From Candidatus Pelagisphaera phototrophica (GTDB lineage Bacteria; Verrucomicrobiota; Verrucomicrobiia; Opitutales; Opitutaceae), in contig NZ_CP076039.1 in the NCBI RefSeq assembly GCF_014529625.1, positions 2,728,001-2,792,000 of the forward strand: a DNA stretch of 64,000 bases. Direction: 5' to 3'. Positions 24,654-33,430 of the stretch are shown in pieces. The notes under the pieces are model-generated. The model did not search any database. It saw only the letters and a program-made list of their open reading frames with translations, and was not told the DNA's origin. Numbering within the stretch: the first letter of the stretch is position 1; each line of letters starts with the position of its first letter. The position numbers were made by a program, and so were the translations under genes.

Positions 24654-26018
24654 CTAGGGCTGACCAGCTTTTATTTTAGCTCTAATTTCTTTCATATTTT
24701 CTATTTCCTTGTCGAAATCATAATCAGGAAAAGCTGCGATAATAGTTTCCATCTCATTACGAATGGCAGCTCGTTGTCGATCATCGATTGATTGTGGCAA
24801 TTGGTTTTCGTTTAATCGATCATCCATACTAAAGAGTCTGCCATCGTTGTACATTCGATAACCATCCATCATCAAGACACGGCCTGCATAATCATTAAAA
24901 TCTGAGAACCAGGTTACCGGATCGTAATGACAAAAAGCCCACTTCCTTGGACTTCCTTTTCTCCCAATAATTTGGGGATAAAAACTACGACCGTCCGTTA
25001 CAAACTCTTCTGATGACTCAATATTTGCAGCCTGCAAAATGGTCGGAAGAATATCTGAAAAATCTATCAAATCATCTAATTCTCTTCTCGGGCTTTTACC
25101 CTCAAAAGAAGCAATAAGAGGAACTCTTAAGCCAGCATCCGTTAACATGCCTTTTTCTCCCGTAATTTTCTCTCCGGAGTTCATGCGGGTCGTGATACTT
25201 CGGTGTGTACCATTGTCGGCGGTAAAAATTATTAGCGTATTTTCTAGCAAATCTCTTTCTCCGAGATGCTTTAAAAGCCTACCTACAATTTCATCAGTAT
25301 ATTCCACCATATCAGAGAAATACATAGGGTCTTTTTCTTCCGTCTTTAACCAATCTTTGCTGTGTGGGGTAGGCACAAAGGGTGAGTGCACCAGAATCAT
25401 CGGGTAATAAACAAAGAATGGTTTGCTCTCTTTTTTATCAATGAAGTCACAGACAAAATCTAAGAGTAGGTCCGGACCATACTTATTGCGAACTTCGTCA
25501 TCTTCTAGGAAGCGTCCATTTTGATACATGAGTGGAAACGCATAGCGTCCGGTTGCTTCCCTGATTAGATCCTTCGGTTTAGCTATATTATTCACACAGT
25601 ATTCATCAAAACCAAGCCTGTTTATGGTATCCCCGTCTCCCCCGAGTTGCCATTTTCCAGCAATAGCTGTGCGGTAGCCTGCATCTTTGAACAGATTGCC
25701 AAACGTAATCTCATCAGGATTTATATGTAAAAATTCCTCATAGTTACGATAGTTGTATTTTCCGGTCATTATTGAGACCCTTGATGGTGAACAAAGCGGT
25801 GTCGCAAAGCAATTGTTAAACTTTACTCCGTCCTCTGCTAAGCGATCTAGATTGGGAGTTTTATATTCTTTCGCACCGTAGGTACCCAGGCATTCTTGTC
25901 CCATATCATCTGCCATAACAAGAATGACATTAGTTTTCTCATATGACCAAAGATAGTTTGATGAAAATGACAATAAAAATAAAAATCTAATATAATAAAT
26001 TTTTGTTATTATCTTCAT
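24654..26018 (-). CDS. Sulfatase, formylglycine-dependent
   Basis: This 454-residue protein has a signal peptide (IRFLFLLSFSSNYLWS) and a complete sulfatase domain. NVILVMADDMG contributes the metal aspartates; the active-site block is PLCSPSRVSIMTGKYN, where C76 would be converted to formylglycine. IAGKWQLGGDG and FTADNGTH complete the calcium and sulfate site. It hydrolyses a sulfate ester, probably on an algal or animal polysaccharide. It lies 28 bases after another sulfatase on the same strand, so they form an operon. No sulfatase-maturing enzyme is in the window. Confidence 0.93.
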   Translation of the reverse strand: MKIITKIYYIRFLFLLSFSSNYLWSYEKTNVILVMADDMGQECLGTYGAKEYKTPNLDRLAEDGVKFNNCFATPLCSPSRVSIMTGKYNYRNYEEFLHINPDEITFGNLFKDAGYRTAIAGKWQLGGDGDTINRLGFDEYCVNNIAKPKDLIREATGRYAFPLMYQNGRFLEDDEVRNKYGPDLLLDFVCDFIDKKESKPFFVYYPMILVHSPFVPTPHSKDWLKTEEKDPMYFSDMVEYTDEIVGRLLKHLGERDLLENTLIIFTADNGTHRSITTRMNSGEKITGEKGMLTDAGLRVPLIASFEGKSPRRELDDLIDFSDILPTILQAANIESSEEFVTDGRSFYPQIIGRKGSPRKWAFCHYDPVTWFSDFNDYAGRVLMMDGYRMYNDGRLFSMDDRLNENQLPQSIDDRQRAAIRNEMETIIAAFPDYDFDKEIENMKEIRAKIKAGQP

Positions 26019-26046
26019 CGGTTCAGCTTCTGTTTATTATTATTTT

Positions 26047-27534
26047 TCACTTCTTGATGAGTTTTTCATTCTTTTTCTCTTCATACAATTTATCAAACTT
26101 TGATAGTGGCAATTTGTCATAAAAAGGTTGGTCTTTATGACTGTAATTGGGCATGTAAGCATCTAACTCTTCTATTATTTTAGTGTATTTCTTATCAAGA
26201 GCCAAGTTGTTCCATTCGTTTGGATCCTTAAGAATATCGTACAACTCGATACTTCCATCCCGGTATTTCGTATACCTCCAACTTGGAAATCGCAGGCTAT
26301 GATTGTCTTTTCCATGAGTCGTATAAACAGGTTCCACTAGCTCTAATTCAGGATCTTTTAGCAACGGGAGTAATGATTTTCCGTCATGCTTCGGATTTTT
26401 ACCAAAGCCAAAAAAATCGAAAAAAGTGGGGGCAATATCTAATAGACTTGTAGGGGCATTACATTCTTCACCCTGAGGAATTGTTGGTCCCGCAAAAATC
26501 ATCACAGTTTGGGTCGTATCCTCCCAAAGTGAAAATTTTGTCCAATGCTCTTTTTCTCCAAGGTGCCACCCATGATCACTCCAAAGGCAGATAATAGTAT
26601 TATTAGCGTATTCGCTTTGGTATAGTGCATCCAAAACACGTCCGACCTGTGCATCAGCAAAATGAATAGCAGCAAGGTAAGCCTGTATCCCTTGTTTCCA
26701 TACTCCATCTTTGAGCACTTTTGCATGACGCTGAGGAGCAGCTATATATTTGGCTATTTGAGGTACATCACTTAAATCATTTTTTGTAACTTTGGGCAAT
26801 TCAATCGTTTCAATAGGGAATGCATCATAATGCCTCTTAGGAATATCCCATCTTTGGTGTGGCTTGAAAATACCGCATCCCAAGAAGAAAGACTTTTCAT
26901 GCTTTTTCTGCAACTGACTAATAACCCAAGAAGCCACCTGATAATCAGGCATTACACTATCAGAATCATACACGATTCCCCATCCGGTTCCCTTGCCATA
27001 ATTACCCTGTTCAGGTACGTCAACTCCCTCAATATCTCCTATACGAACATCTATAGAATATCTGTTATCAATGTTTTCCTGTGATGTTTTAATTTTTTTA
27101 GTTCGCGGTATATACATATCCCAAGCTAATTCATCAAAGGTATTGTCATGGAAAAGTTTCCCACTACCAAGCGTTTTAAAGCCATTCTCTCGGAATATTT
27201 GAGGCAGCGATGGAATTCCCGAAAATGAGCGACTATCTGATTGCTTATTATGGTACACTCCCGAATTGTAGGGAGCAATTCCGGTCATCAAACTAAAACG
27301 GGAAGGACCACAGGCAGGTGCAGAACAGTGTGCATTGCTAAAAAGGACCCCTCTTCTCGCCAGTTTATCTATATTAGGAGTCAAAGCATTTGGATGCCCT
27401 TTCAAACATCCTACCCAATTATTAAGATCATCAATTGCGATGAACAAAACATTCGGACGCTTGTCCGCACCGTTTAGTCCACAAAACAGGGCCAGAGTCG
27501 AAGAAACTGAGACTAGAAGAATACGAAGATTCAT
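26047..27534 (-). CDS. Sulfatase, iduronate-2-sulfatase-like
   Basis: This 495-residue protein has a signal peptide ending near GLNGA and a sulfatase domain with NVLFIAIDDLNNWVG and the active block APACGPSRFSLMTG (C75 as formylglycine precursor). GSGKLFHDN, the pattern CGIFKPHQRWDIPKRHYD and WSDHGWHLGEKEHW are characteristic of the iduronate-2-sulfatase-like branch. It is first in the sulfatase pair. Together the two point to breakdown of a sulfated polysaccharide, although no glycosidase or lyase accompanies them here. Confidence 0.93.
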   Translation of the reverse strand: MNLRILLVSVSSTLALFCGLNGADKRPNVLFIAIDDLNNWVGCLKGHPNALTPNIDKLARRGVLFSNAHCSAPACGPSRFSLMTGIAPYNSGVYHNKQSDSRSFSGIPSLPQIFRENGFKTLGSGKLFHDNTFDELAWDMYIPRTKKIKTSQENIDNRYSIDVRIGDIEGVDVPEQGNYGKGTGWGIVYDSDSVMPDYQVASWVISQLQKKHEKSFFLGCGIFKPHQRWDIPKRHYDAFPIETIELPKVTKNDLSDVPQIAKYIAAPQRHAKVLKDGVWKQGIQAYLAAIHFADAQVGRVLDALYQSEYANNTIICLWSDHGWHLGEKEHWTKFSLWEDTTQTVMIFAGPTIPQGEECNAPTSLLDIAPTFFDFFGFGKNPKHDGKSLLPLLKDPELELVEPVYTTHGKDNHSLRFPSWRYTKYRDGSIELYDILKDPNEWNNLALDKKYTKIIEELDAYMPNYSHKDQPFYDKLPLSKFDKLYEEKKNEKLIKK

Positions 27535-28111
27535 CGGGTAGTTTAGCTAGTGTAGAAATCTTTAAGAGGTTGAAAAATTCTCAGTTATTAGGACAGGAGG
27601 CAAGTCCTCGATTCATGAGACCTCGAATTGAGATGCACGTTGTAGTCTAGAGACAGATCTCGATTCGAATAGACAACCGGCTTTGTTACTACCCTATTTC
27701 CTCGGACGAGGCGATTCTCAAGATGAAGGCCAATTTTAGCAGAAACGATCATGCGGAGATGGCTTTATCGATCGAACGGAGTTGGGCCGATTGGCCGATC
27801 GATTAGCTAAAGATTGAAAACGGATTATTCTGAAGTCTTTAGGGAAAAGTCGCTAAATCTGATCAACTCACCTAGCACCTCTATGGGCCATTTTCATTTC
27901 TAACCAAAACAGGCTAATTTTGTCCAAAAACAGCCAAAAAACGGCGATTTTGGCTCTTTTCACTTCATTTTAGGATCATTTTCGTTATTTTATAGTTTAG
28001 GTTATAATCCATAAAGGTGCTATTTTTCGCATCATAAGATGGGTTGAAAACATCAACTGTCCCAGAAAAGATTGTCGTCCTTAAGACTCATTTCCCCAGT
28101 TTAGCGTAATT
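27535..28111. other. Intergenic region with an AT-rich repeat copy
   Basis: No gene is visible. The stretch at about 27885-27975 is the reverse complement of the one at about 7640-7715. It includes R1 copy E at 28051-28080, just before a family F gene. Confidence 0.5.
28051..28080 (+). repeat. Dispersed repeat R1, copy E
   Basis: Reads CATCAACTGT, then CCCAGAAAAGATTGTCGTCC. It lies 31 bases before the start of family F copy 3; no sorting-signal tail is attached. Confidence 0.75.
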
Positions 28112-28627
28112 ATGCAATCCAACAACGTACTCACAGTCACGACAGCTGTCGGTAATGCCGCTTTGCTCGCTGGCCTTGTTTTCTTGATCTTTGAGCTAAA
28201 GCAGAACTCAAGTATCGCAAAATCCCAGATCAGACAGGAGCGAGTTTCAGGATTGATTGAACAATTCTCTAGCAATGCTAGGGACGGGGTTCTTTCCGAT
28301 CTCTACTATGATGTTTTCATTGAAGGGCAATTTGATCTTCTAAAGGGTACAAATAAGGCAAAATTGTACCAGTTTGAAATAGCCCGTTTCCATAGACTGG
28401 AGGACGTCTACTTTCAGTACAGTAGTGGGCTTATCGACTACCAGCCATATCGATTTAGCATGGAGAGAGCCGCAAACAGACTCCCCTTTTGGGAATTTCT
28501 GAAGATAAGCGTTTCCACAAGAAATGAAGATCTCGCGAGAGACCTGGAAGAACTAATAGAAAGTTCGGACTATAATCCCTCCGATTGGAGGAAAAAATTC
28601 ATCGCTTGGGAGAAAAGTAGAGGATGA
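28112..28627 (+). CDS. Family F single-span membrane protein, copy 3
   Basis: This 171-residue protein begins MQSNNVLTVTTAVGN, followed by one span (ALLAGLVFLIFEL) and the family signature KQNSSIAKSQIRQERVSGL. Later FHRLEDVYFQYSSGLID and LPFWEFLKI match the relatives closely. It is the only copy in the window without the clear start-codon hairpin; GCGTAATTATGC around the ATG is only partly symmetrical. Flanked by R1 copies E and F. Function unknown. Confidence 0.7.
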   Translation: MQSNNVLTVTTAVGNAALLAGLVFLIFELKQNSSIAKSQIRQERVSGLIEQFSSNARDGVLSDLYYDVFIEGQFDLLKGTNKAKLYQFEIARFHRLEDVYFQYSSGLIDYQPYRFSMERAANRLPFWEFLKISVSTRNEDLARDLEELIESSDYNPSDWRKKFIAWEKSRG

Positions 28628-28654
28628 CTAAAAGATTTTATTCCTGCTAATCTG

Positions 28655-28683
28655 CATCAACTGCCCCAGAAAAAATTGTCGCC
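28655..28683 (+). repeat. Dispersed repeat R1, copy F
   Basis: CATCAACTGCCCC and AGAAAAAATTGTCGCC, preceded by AAAAGATTTTATTCCTGCTA, which it shares with copy G. It is attached to the orphan VPDSG-CTERM tail at 28708-28785 (opposite strand). Confidence 0.8.
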
Positions 28684-28707
28684 TAACGGCTGCTGTGGTC
28701 GGACACT

Positions 28708-28785
28708 TTATCCCAGCCTCCGCCTAGCAGGGACTAGAGCAGCTACCCCAACTCCAAGAAGTGCTGCTGTGGACCCTGTATCGGG
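28708..28785 (-). pseudogene. Orphan VPDSG-CTERM tail fragment
   Basis: On the minus strand reads PDTGSTAALLGVGVAAL, then VPARRRLG and stop, almost identical to the end of the intact gene at 9119-9697. No protein body precedes it. R1 copy F follows its stop. Confidence 0.75.
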
Positions 28786-28803
28786 CCTCTTAGTTCTTCC
28801 TCC

Positions 28804-28946
28804 TAATGCGGCTTATTCTTTTTCAGTGCCGTATTACGAACACAAACACCTTCAACACAATAAGCACGGCAACCGCAAATATCGGGGTCCTTGTAGGACT
28901 GGTCATCCTCATAATTTGGAAAACAGTCAAATTGAACAGATTCTAA
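28804..28946 (+). pseudogene. Family F remnant, start codon lost
   Basis: The hairpin leader is present (TAATGCGGC and GCCGTATTA, one mismatch). It is followed by ACG where the ATG should be at 28836, then by TNTFNTISTATANIGVLVGL and an early stop at 28944-28946. It matches family F copy 2 (KTNTFITLSTATANVGVLVG) and ends inside the span. Truncated and probably silent. Confidence 0.7.
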
Positions 28947-29029
28947 GTATGGTATAATAATTGCTTTTCTTCGGACTCCAAACTTCCATTCACGGTTAAA
29001 AACGATTGAACAACAAATACATCTATAAC

Positions 29030-29542
29030 ATGCGATCTAAAAGTGCTCTTTTCTACGCCCTCAGTCTTTGTCTTCTTTGCGGGACCGTCACCTCAGGCTT
29101 ACCAAATGAGGATTTGGAAAAGGTTAAATCTGAGCACCCTTTTGTTTTCCATCTTGTACAGAAGTCGCTTTGGGAAGATGCCGTCGAGAATAACGTGACT
29201 TACTTCCCGCCGACGTATCATCAAGATGGGTTCACTCACGCCACAGCTAACGCTATCTACCTAACTACGATTGGAAATCATTTCTACCAAGATGTGATGG
29301 GTGATTGGCTATGCCTGAAAATGTCGTTGGCTTCACTTTCGCGAACAGGTGTTGATACTATTTTTGAAGGCACGGCACCCGTTGGCGACAAGGAGGCCAA
29401 CTTCGAAGGATCTGACAGTGAATTGTTTCCTCACATTCTGGGCGGTATTCATCCGTCGAGCGTGCTTGAGACCCTAGTTGTTAACCGAGATCACGATGGA
29501 CGGTTTCTGTCCATCGAGGGATTCACTGAAGAGGCCGAGTAA
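29030..29542 (+). CDS. Secreted DUF952-domain protein
   Basis: From the ATG at 29030 it has 170 residues. A signal peptide (ALFYALSLCLLCGTVTSG) is followed by a DUF952 domain: PFVFHLVQKSLWEDAV, FPPTYHQDGFTHATANAIYL, WLCLKMSLASLS and LFPHILGGIHPSSVLE. DUF952 proteins are usually cytoplasmic, so a signal peptide is unusual. An earlier in-frame TTG at 29006 has no ribosome-binding site. The molecular role of the family is not established. Confidence 0.75.
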   Translation: MRSKSALFYALSLCLLCGTVTSGLPNEDLEKVKSEHPFVFHLVQKSLWEDAVENNVTYFPPTYHQDGFTHATANAIYLTTIGNHFYQDVMGDWLCLKMSLASLSRTGVDTIFEGTAPVGDKEANFEGSDSELFPHILGGIHPSSVLETLVVNRDHDGRFLSIEGFTEEAE

Positions 29543-29610
29543 ATTCAGGTCAGTCTCCCGGAGCTTAACACTTCGAATGACCAATAAAAGATTTTATTCC
29601 TGCTAACCTG

Positions 29611-29640
29611 TATCAACTGCCCCAAGAAAAAATTGCTGCC
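29611..29640 (+). repeat. Dispersed repeat R1, copy G
   Basis: TATCAACTGCCCC, then AAGAAAAAATTGCTGCC. The upstream stretch AAAAGATTTTATTCCTGCTA is shared with copy F, which extends the repeat unit. It adjoins the orphan tail at 29663-29848. Confidence 0.75.
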
Positions 29641-29662
29641 TCAAGGGCTTCTGAAGCTATTC

Positions 29663-29848
29663 TTATCCCAGCCTGCGTCTAGCAGAGGCAAGAGCTACTA
29701 CCCCAGCCGCAAGACGGGCTAAAGTGGAGCCTGCGCCAGGGACCGAACTATATTGCATAACAAGAGGGTAGGTTTCCGTCATCGACGCCTCTATTAGGGA
29801 TTGAAAAGCTAAGTTAATAGTATATCCGTGACAGTTCCGTACGATCAC
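29663..29848 (-). pseudogene. Orphan VPDSG-CTERM tail with a short unrelated lead
   Basis: The minus-strand frame ends VPGAGSTLARLAAGVVALAS followed by ARRRLG and stop, a VPDSG-CTERM signal with VPGAG in place of VPD. The 35 residues in front have no signal peptide or domain. It is likely the 3' end of a lost surface-protein gene. Confidence 0.6.
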
Positions 29849-30029
29849 TCTATCTCAAATACGTCAGGAATGGACGCTAAGTACAATTTCCCAAACTACG
29901 TCCTGAGGTCAGCGTTCAATCGATTAAACAAATGGCATAGAATCAGTGCGACTCTCATTTACCCTTGAACATACAATAACCTCTCTTGAATTTTAAATAC
30001 CTATAAATCCTAGCTACAAAATCTCACCC

Positions 30030-30860
30030 ATGAAAATGATAGATAGGCGATCATTCGTCCAGAAAGCAGCGAAAGTTGCGGGTGGAGGCACCATTATCTT
30101 CGGATCAACTTTCAAAGTGTCCCTAGCGAAAAACGCACCAATTAATCCCGTTTTGGGAGTTAAAGCACTCTTCTTCGACATGTTTGGTACGATATTGGAC
30201 TGGAGAACAGGGGTCGCTCATTCAGTCGAAAAAATTCTCAAGCCTCTAGGCTATTCTCTCGACTGGTTCGAATTTGCTGATGAATGGCGTTCTCTCTACG
30301 GACCAGGAATGGAGGAAGTCCGTTCGGGCCGTACGCCATACGTTAGTTTAGATGCCGTACACAGGCGAATGCTTGATAAGGTAATGGCTCGCTTCGAAAT
30401 AAGAGGCTTACCTGATAAAGTGATGGAAGATATAAACCTGTCATGGCACCGACTTGACGTTTGGCCAGATGTAGCGAATGCTCTCCCGCGACTGCACTCG
30501 AAGTTTCTTTTAGCACCAGTATCAAACGCGAATATCAGTATGATTGCCAATGTGGTACGCCGGAATAACATCAGTTTTGATGCGGTTCTAGGTGCAGATA
30601 TCGCGAGAGACTTTAAACCCAAAGCGATCGTCTACCAAGCTTCCGCCGAGGCTTTTGCCCTTGAGCCAGAGCAATGCATGCTTGTATCTGCCGCATCCCA
30701 TAATGTTGACATGAAGGGTGCTGCTTCTGCGGGTTTAAAAGTAGCTGCAATAGAACGACCCGATGAGCACGGAGCTGGTAAAAGTTCAGTAACTCCTAAA
30801 GTGCCGGTTGATATGTTAGCCAAGGATTTGAATGATCTGGCAGACCAATTAGGAGTCTAA
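30030..30860 (+). CDS. Haloacid dehalogenase type II with a Tat signal
   Basis: This 276-residue protein starts with a twin-arginine signal (DRRSFVQKAAKVAGGG) and then has the haloacid-dehalogenase type II fold. FFDMFGTILDWR provides the nucleophile (D50). SNANISMIANVV carries motif II, ARDFKPKAIVYQ the motif III lysine, and AASHNVDMKGAASAGLKVA motif IV. These enzymes hydrolyse 2-haloacids. A Tat signal would send the folded enzyme across the inner membrane, which is unusual. It stands alone. Confidence 0.88.
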   Translation: MKMIDRRSFVQKAAKVAGGGTIIFGSTFKVSLAKNAPINPVLGVKALFFDMFGTILDWRTGVAHSVEKILKPLGYSLDWFEFADEWRSLYGPGMEEVRSGRTPYVSLDAVHRRMLDKVMARFEIRGLPDKVMEDINLSWHRLDVWPDVANALPRLHSKFLLAPVSNANISMIANVVRRNNISFDAVLGADIARDFKPKAIVYQASAEAFALEPEQCMLVSAASHNVDMKGAASAGLKVAAIERPDEHGAGKSSVTPKVPVDMLAKDLNDLADQLGV

Positions 30861-31005
30861 AAGTGTCTAAGCCAATCTTGCCGGCTACCGACTTGGAAAA
30901 GCTGCATGTATAAAGAGTAGCCTGATATAGATTGCGAGTGGTACTTCGTTTATAGGTAAGACCCTATTTTATCTCGAAAAATTTGTGCTTAGCAGGTGTC
31001 TCCAT

Positions 31006-31080
31006 TAATGCGGGAGGCATTATGAAATCCAACACAGTCCATATTCTCACTACAGTGCTTAGTAACGTCACGGTTTCAGC
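31006..31080 (+). pseudogene. Family F remnant, 5' end only
   Basis: The hairpin leader (TAATGC and GCATTA) leads to ATG at 31022, and MKSNTVHILTTVLSNVTVSA matches family F copy 1. The match stops at about 31080, inside the 3' end of the converging hydrolase gene. The copy was cut at that junction. Confidence 0.75.
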
Positions 31081-31931
31081 TCGCCAACGTATCGCACGAT
31101 ATGTTCGACAATTTTTTCAGGCTGCTCCACATGCATCGCATGCCCTGCATTCTCTAAATCAATGAGCGTCACACGGCCTTTTAACCTATTCCGGAGATTT
31201 CTTCCGTTTCCTGGTGGAGCGATTCTATCGTCTAAACCTTGGATCACAAGCATCTGTGAAGATCCTGCTTCCCACCAATCCTCCAGAGGTGTCGCACGAT
31301 TGGCTAATTGGACCGCCGCCTGCCCGTCTGGTGAAACTTGTCTTGCATCCAACCAACGATTTATAACTGAAGAGGGAGCCTGGGGCGAGAAGAGTGACGC
31401 CCTAGCCAATTTGACTTGTTCGGATCGCGATAGATTTGGTTCAGAAAGTTGCTCCAATGCAGCCCAAGCCTTTTCCTCCCCAGGAACCTCTCCGCCTGCA
31501 GCTAAAAGAATCACTGTTTTGGTTAGATTAGGATAGTCGGTAGAGAAGCAGCGCGCCACGCGGTTACCATATGCGTGTCCTAGAATATGTACTGGGCTTC
31601 CGACAAGGTTTTTTACTACTCCTGCTACATCCTCGGCATAGTCATGGAGGTTGATATTATCTAACGGCCCTTTGCTTCCTCCGAATCCTCGCCGATTGAT
31701 CATCAATACTCTAAAACCTTTTTCCGCAAGCATCGGAGCTAACCCTCCAAACCCGGTTATTGGTCCTGAACCTCCATGCAATAAGACGATAGGCGTACCT
31801 TCACCCCACGATTCAACTACGATCGTCGACTTATTTAACTTTATCTCAATTTCACGAGAATAAGAACGTTGCGCTTGGGCCAAGTGTGGTGTGAGCACAC
31901 CCAGGAGTAAGGCTATTAGGAAAAAATTCAT
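31068..31931 (-). CDS. Secreted alpha/beta hydrolase with alanine at the nucleophile position
   Basis: This 287-residue protein has a signal peptide (IALLLGVLTPHLAQA) and an alpha/beta hydrolase fold: IVLLHGGSGPITGF (oxyanion loop), LMINRRGFGGS, VIQGLDDRIAPP (acid) and ENAGHAMHVEQPE (histidine). The nucleophile elbow, normally G-x-S-x-G, reads GHAYG (A120), so the catalytic serine is missing. GHA-F/Y-GNR occurs in a recognisable subgroup, so it may be a conserved non-canonical family rather than a mutant. Divergent from the YHYH gene, 24 bases away. Confidence 0.85.
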   Translation of the reverse strand: MNFFLIALLLGVLTPHLAQAQRSYSREIEIKLNKSTIVVESWGEGTPIVLLHGGSGPITGFGGLAPMLAEKGFRVLMINRRGFGGSKGPLDNINLHDYAEDVAGVVKNLVGSPVHILGHAYGNRVARCFSTDYPNLTKTVILLAAGGEVPGEEKAWAALEQLSEPNLSRSEQVKLARASLFSPQAPSSVINRWLDARQVSPDGQAAVQLANRATPLEDWWEAGSSQMLVIQGLDDRIAPPGNGRNLRNRLKGRVTLIDLENAGHAMHVEQPEKIVEHIVRYVGELKP

Positions 31932-31954
31932 AGAATACTTTTGTTGCCCCCGTC

Positions 31955-32454
31955 TTGCACAATCAAGCTCTCATTCTAATCACGAAGCTATTTTTATTCA
32001 TCCTAGTCCTCTTCGGTCTATTGCAGGTGGCTTCCCCCCACTCAGGCCGCACCTATTCAAAAGGGGGACACTGGGATCGGAAGGCAGGTACGCATCACTA
32101 CCACAATCAGGGAACCGCGCTAAACCCTCTGTTCCTAGCTCTCCGAAAGCGTATGCAGAAAGCTTTTACAAAGAGCAATATCCCAAAAAGCTGGGAGGCA
32201 GAACAGAGGTGACTATGCCTGACGGCACTCGCTGCGACATCCTGACAGACACCCACGCCATAGAGGTGGACTTTGCGGACAAATGGGCGGAGGCTATTGG
32301 CCAGAGCCTTAAGTACGCTACGCAAACAGGCAAGAAGGCTGGCATTGTTCTGAAGCTTAAAGACAGAGGTGATGAAAAGCACTTGAAAAGGCTAAGGGAG
32401 ATGGCGAGACACTACTCAATGGACATTGAGATTTTTCTGCACAGAGCGTCCTGA
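31955..32454 (+). pseudogene. YHYH nuclease-like gene with one frameshift
   Basis: The first frame (TTG at 31955) encodes a signal segment and GGHWDRKAGTHHYHNQG, a YHYH-type motif found at the start of small secreted nuclease-like proteins. One base later the frame switches near 32112 and continues as YAESFYKEQYPKKLGGRTEV, TRCDILTDTHAIEVDFADKW and KKAGIVLKL, which resembles a restriction-endonuclease-like fold (D, ExD and K). A single-base indel separates the halves. A truncated relative lies at 16797-17003. Confidence 0.7.
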
Positions 32455-32498
32455 AAGAGCTTCACAAAGAGCTTAAATCCGAGTATCTATTTAAAAAC

Positions 32499-33056
32499 AT
32501 GAAACACCTCCCATTAATAGCCCTGCTTGTCTCTTTCACTAACCCAGCATTTTCTTCTGACCTGTTGAGTGACCAAACAGAATCGACCGGTCTTGCTAGC
32601 GCAGAAGACTTTAGAGATTATTGCAGACTAGCGGTCGGTAAATGGACGGGGCAGGTGTCATCAGTCGCAAGCAGTGGATCAGTAGGTAGTGGAAATGGAA
32701 AGCCGCAAACCTACAATTTTGAAGCTAGAATGGCATCAGGGGACCATGCAATGATAAGGGAAGTAGTTGGACCTGACTCAATGTCCACAGCACTCATTTT
32801 CTATGACTACTCCGCAAATAAGATTCGGACTGTTTATACCAGCTCAACAGGAGCGATAAGCGTTCACACTATCCACAGGACTGATACTCATTGGGTGAGG
32901 CACACCAGCTTAACTGCACCGGATGGATCTAAGAGCGAATTTAACGCAACAATTAGTTTCTCCGAGGATGGCAACACCGAGACGATTGAAATGAGAGGAC
33001 TCGGTCAAGATGGAAGCCCATGGAGGCAAAAAAACATCTGGTATCGGGTCGATTAA
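32499..33056 (+). CDS. Hypothetical secreted protein
   Basis: This 185-residue protein has a signal peptide (HLPLIALLVSFTNPAFSS). Its beta-rich body has phrases such as LAVGKWTGQVSSVASSGSV, ARMASGDHAMIREVV, ALIFYDYSANKIRTVY and TISFSEDGNTETIEMRG, like the DUF1579-type lipocalin-like proteins that carry a GxW near the start. No enzymatic signature is visible. It is followed after 59 bases by a small membrane protein on the same strand. Confidence 0.6.
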   Translation: MKHLPLIALLVSFTNPAFSSDLLSDQTESTGLASAEDFRDYCRLAVGKWTGQVSSVASSGSVGSGNGKPQTYNFEARMASGDHAMIREVVGPDSMSTALIFYDYSANKIRTVYTSSTGAISVHTIHRTDTHWVRHTSLTAPDGSKSEFNATISFSEDGNTETIEMRGLGQDGSPWRQKNIWYRVD

Positions 33057-33115
33057 AATCGATTCAGAAACCAAACTCCTCAGAAGCAAACATGGAGTGA
33101 TGGCAGTACTCTGCA

Positions 33116-33430
33116 ATGAGCAAGGTTCCCGAAAAAAAAGATGAAGGCTGGAATTGGATTGGTGTAATATTCTGTTTGATAGCCTTAGGGGTTGGAGTGG
33201 CACTAATCATTGAAACATCCAATTCATTCATTTCCATGTTACCAAAATATGGACTAGATGACGGTATTAAAGTTGTTCTTCTTCCCTCTCTAATACTGAT
33301 ATACGAAATATTTTTCTTAATTGGCCTATTTTTCTTTTTAGCAGGCCTCGGCGTTGCCGAAAAGATTCTGGGTCTAATGCCCTACAAATCAGTTTTCCCC
33401 GAAAATCGGCTGACCGAATTCCTTGCATGA
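33116..33430 (+). CDS. Small two-span membrane protein
   Basis: This 104-residue protein has two spans: about residues 14-33 (IGVIFCLIALGVGVALII) and about 53-82 (VVLLPSLILIYEIFFLIG, FFFLAGLGV). The N-terminus is charged. No known family. It may be cotranscribed with the secreted protein upstream. Confidence 0.6.
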   Translation: MSKVPEKKDEGWNWIGVIFCLIALGVGVALIIETSNSFISMLPKYGLDDGIKVVLLPSLILIYEIFFLIGLFFFLAGLGVAEKILGLMPYKSVFPENRLTEFLA

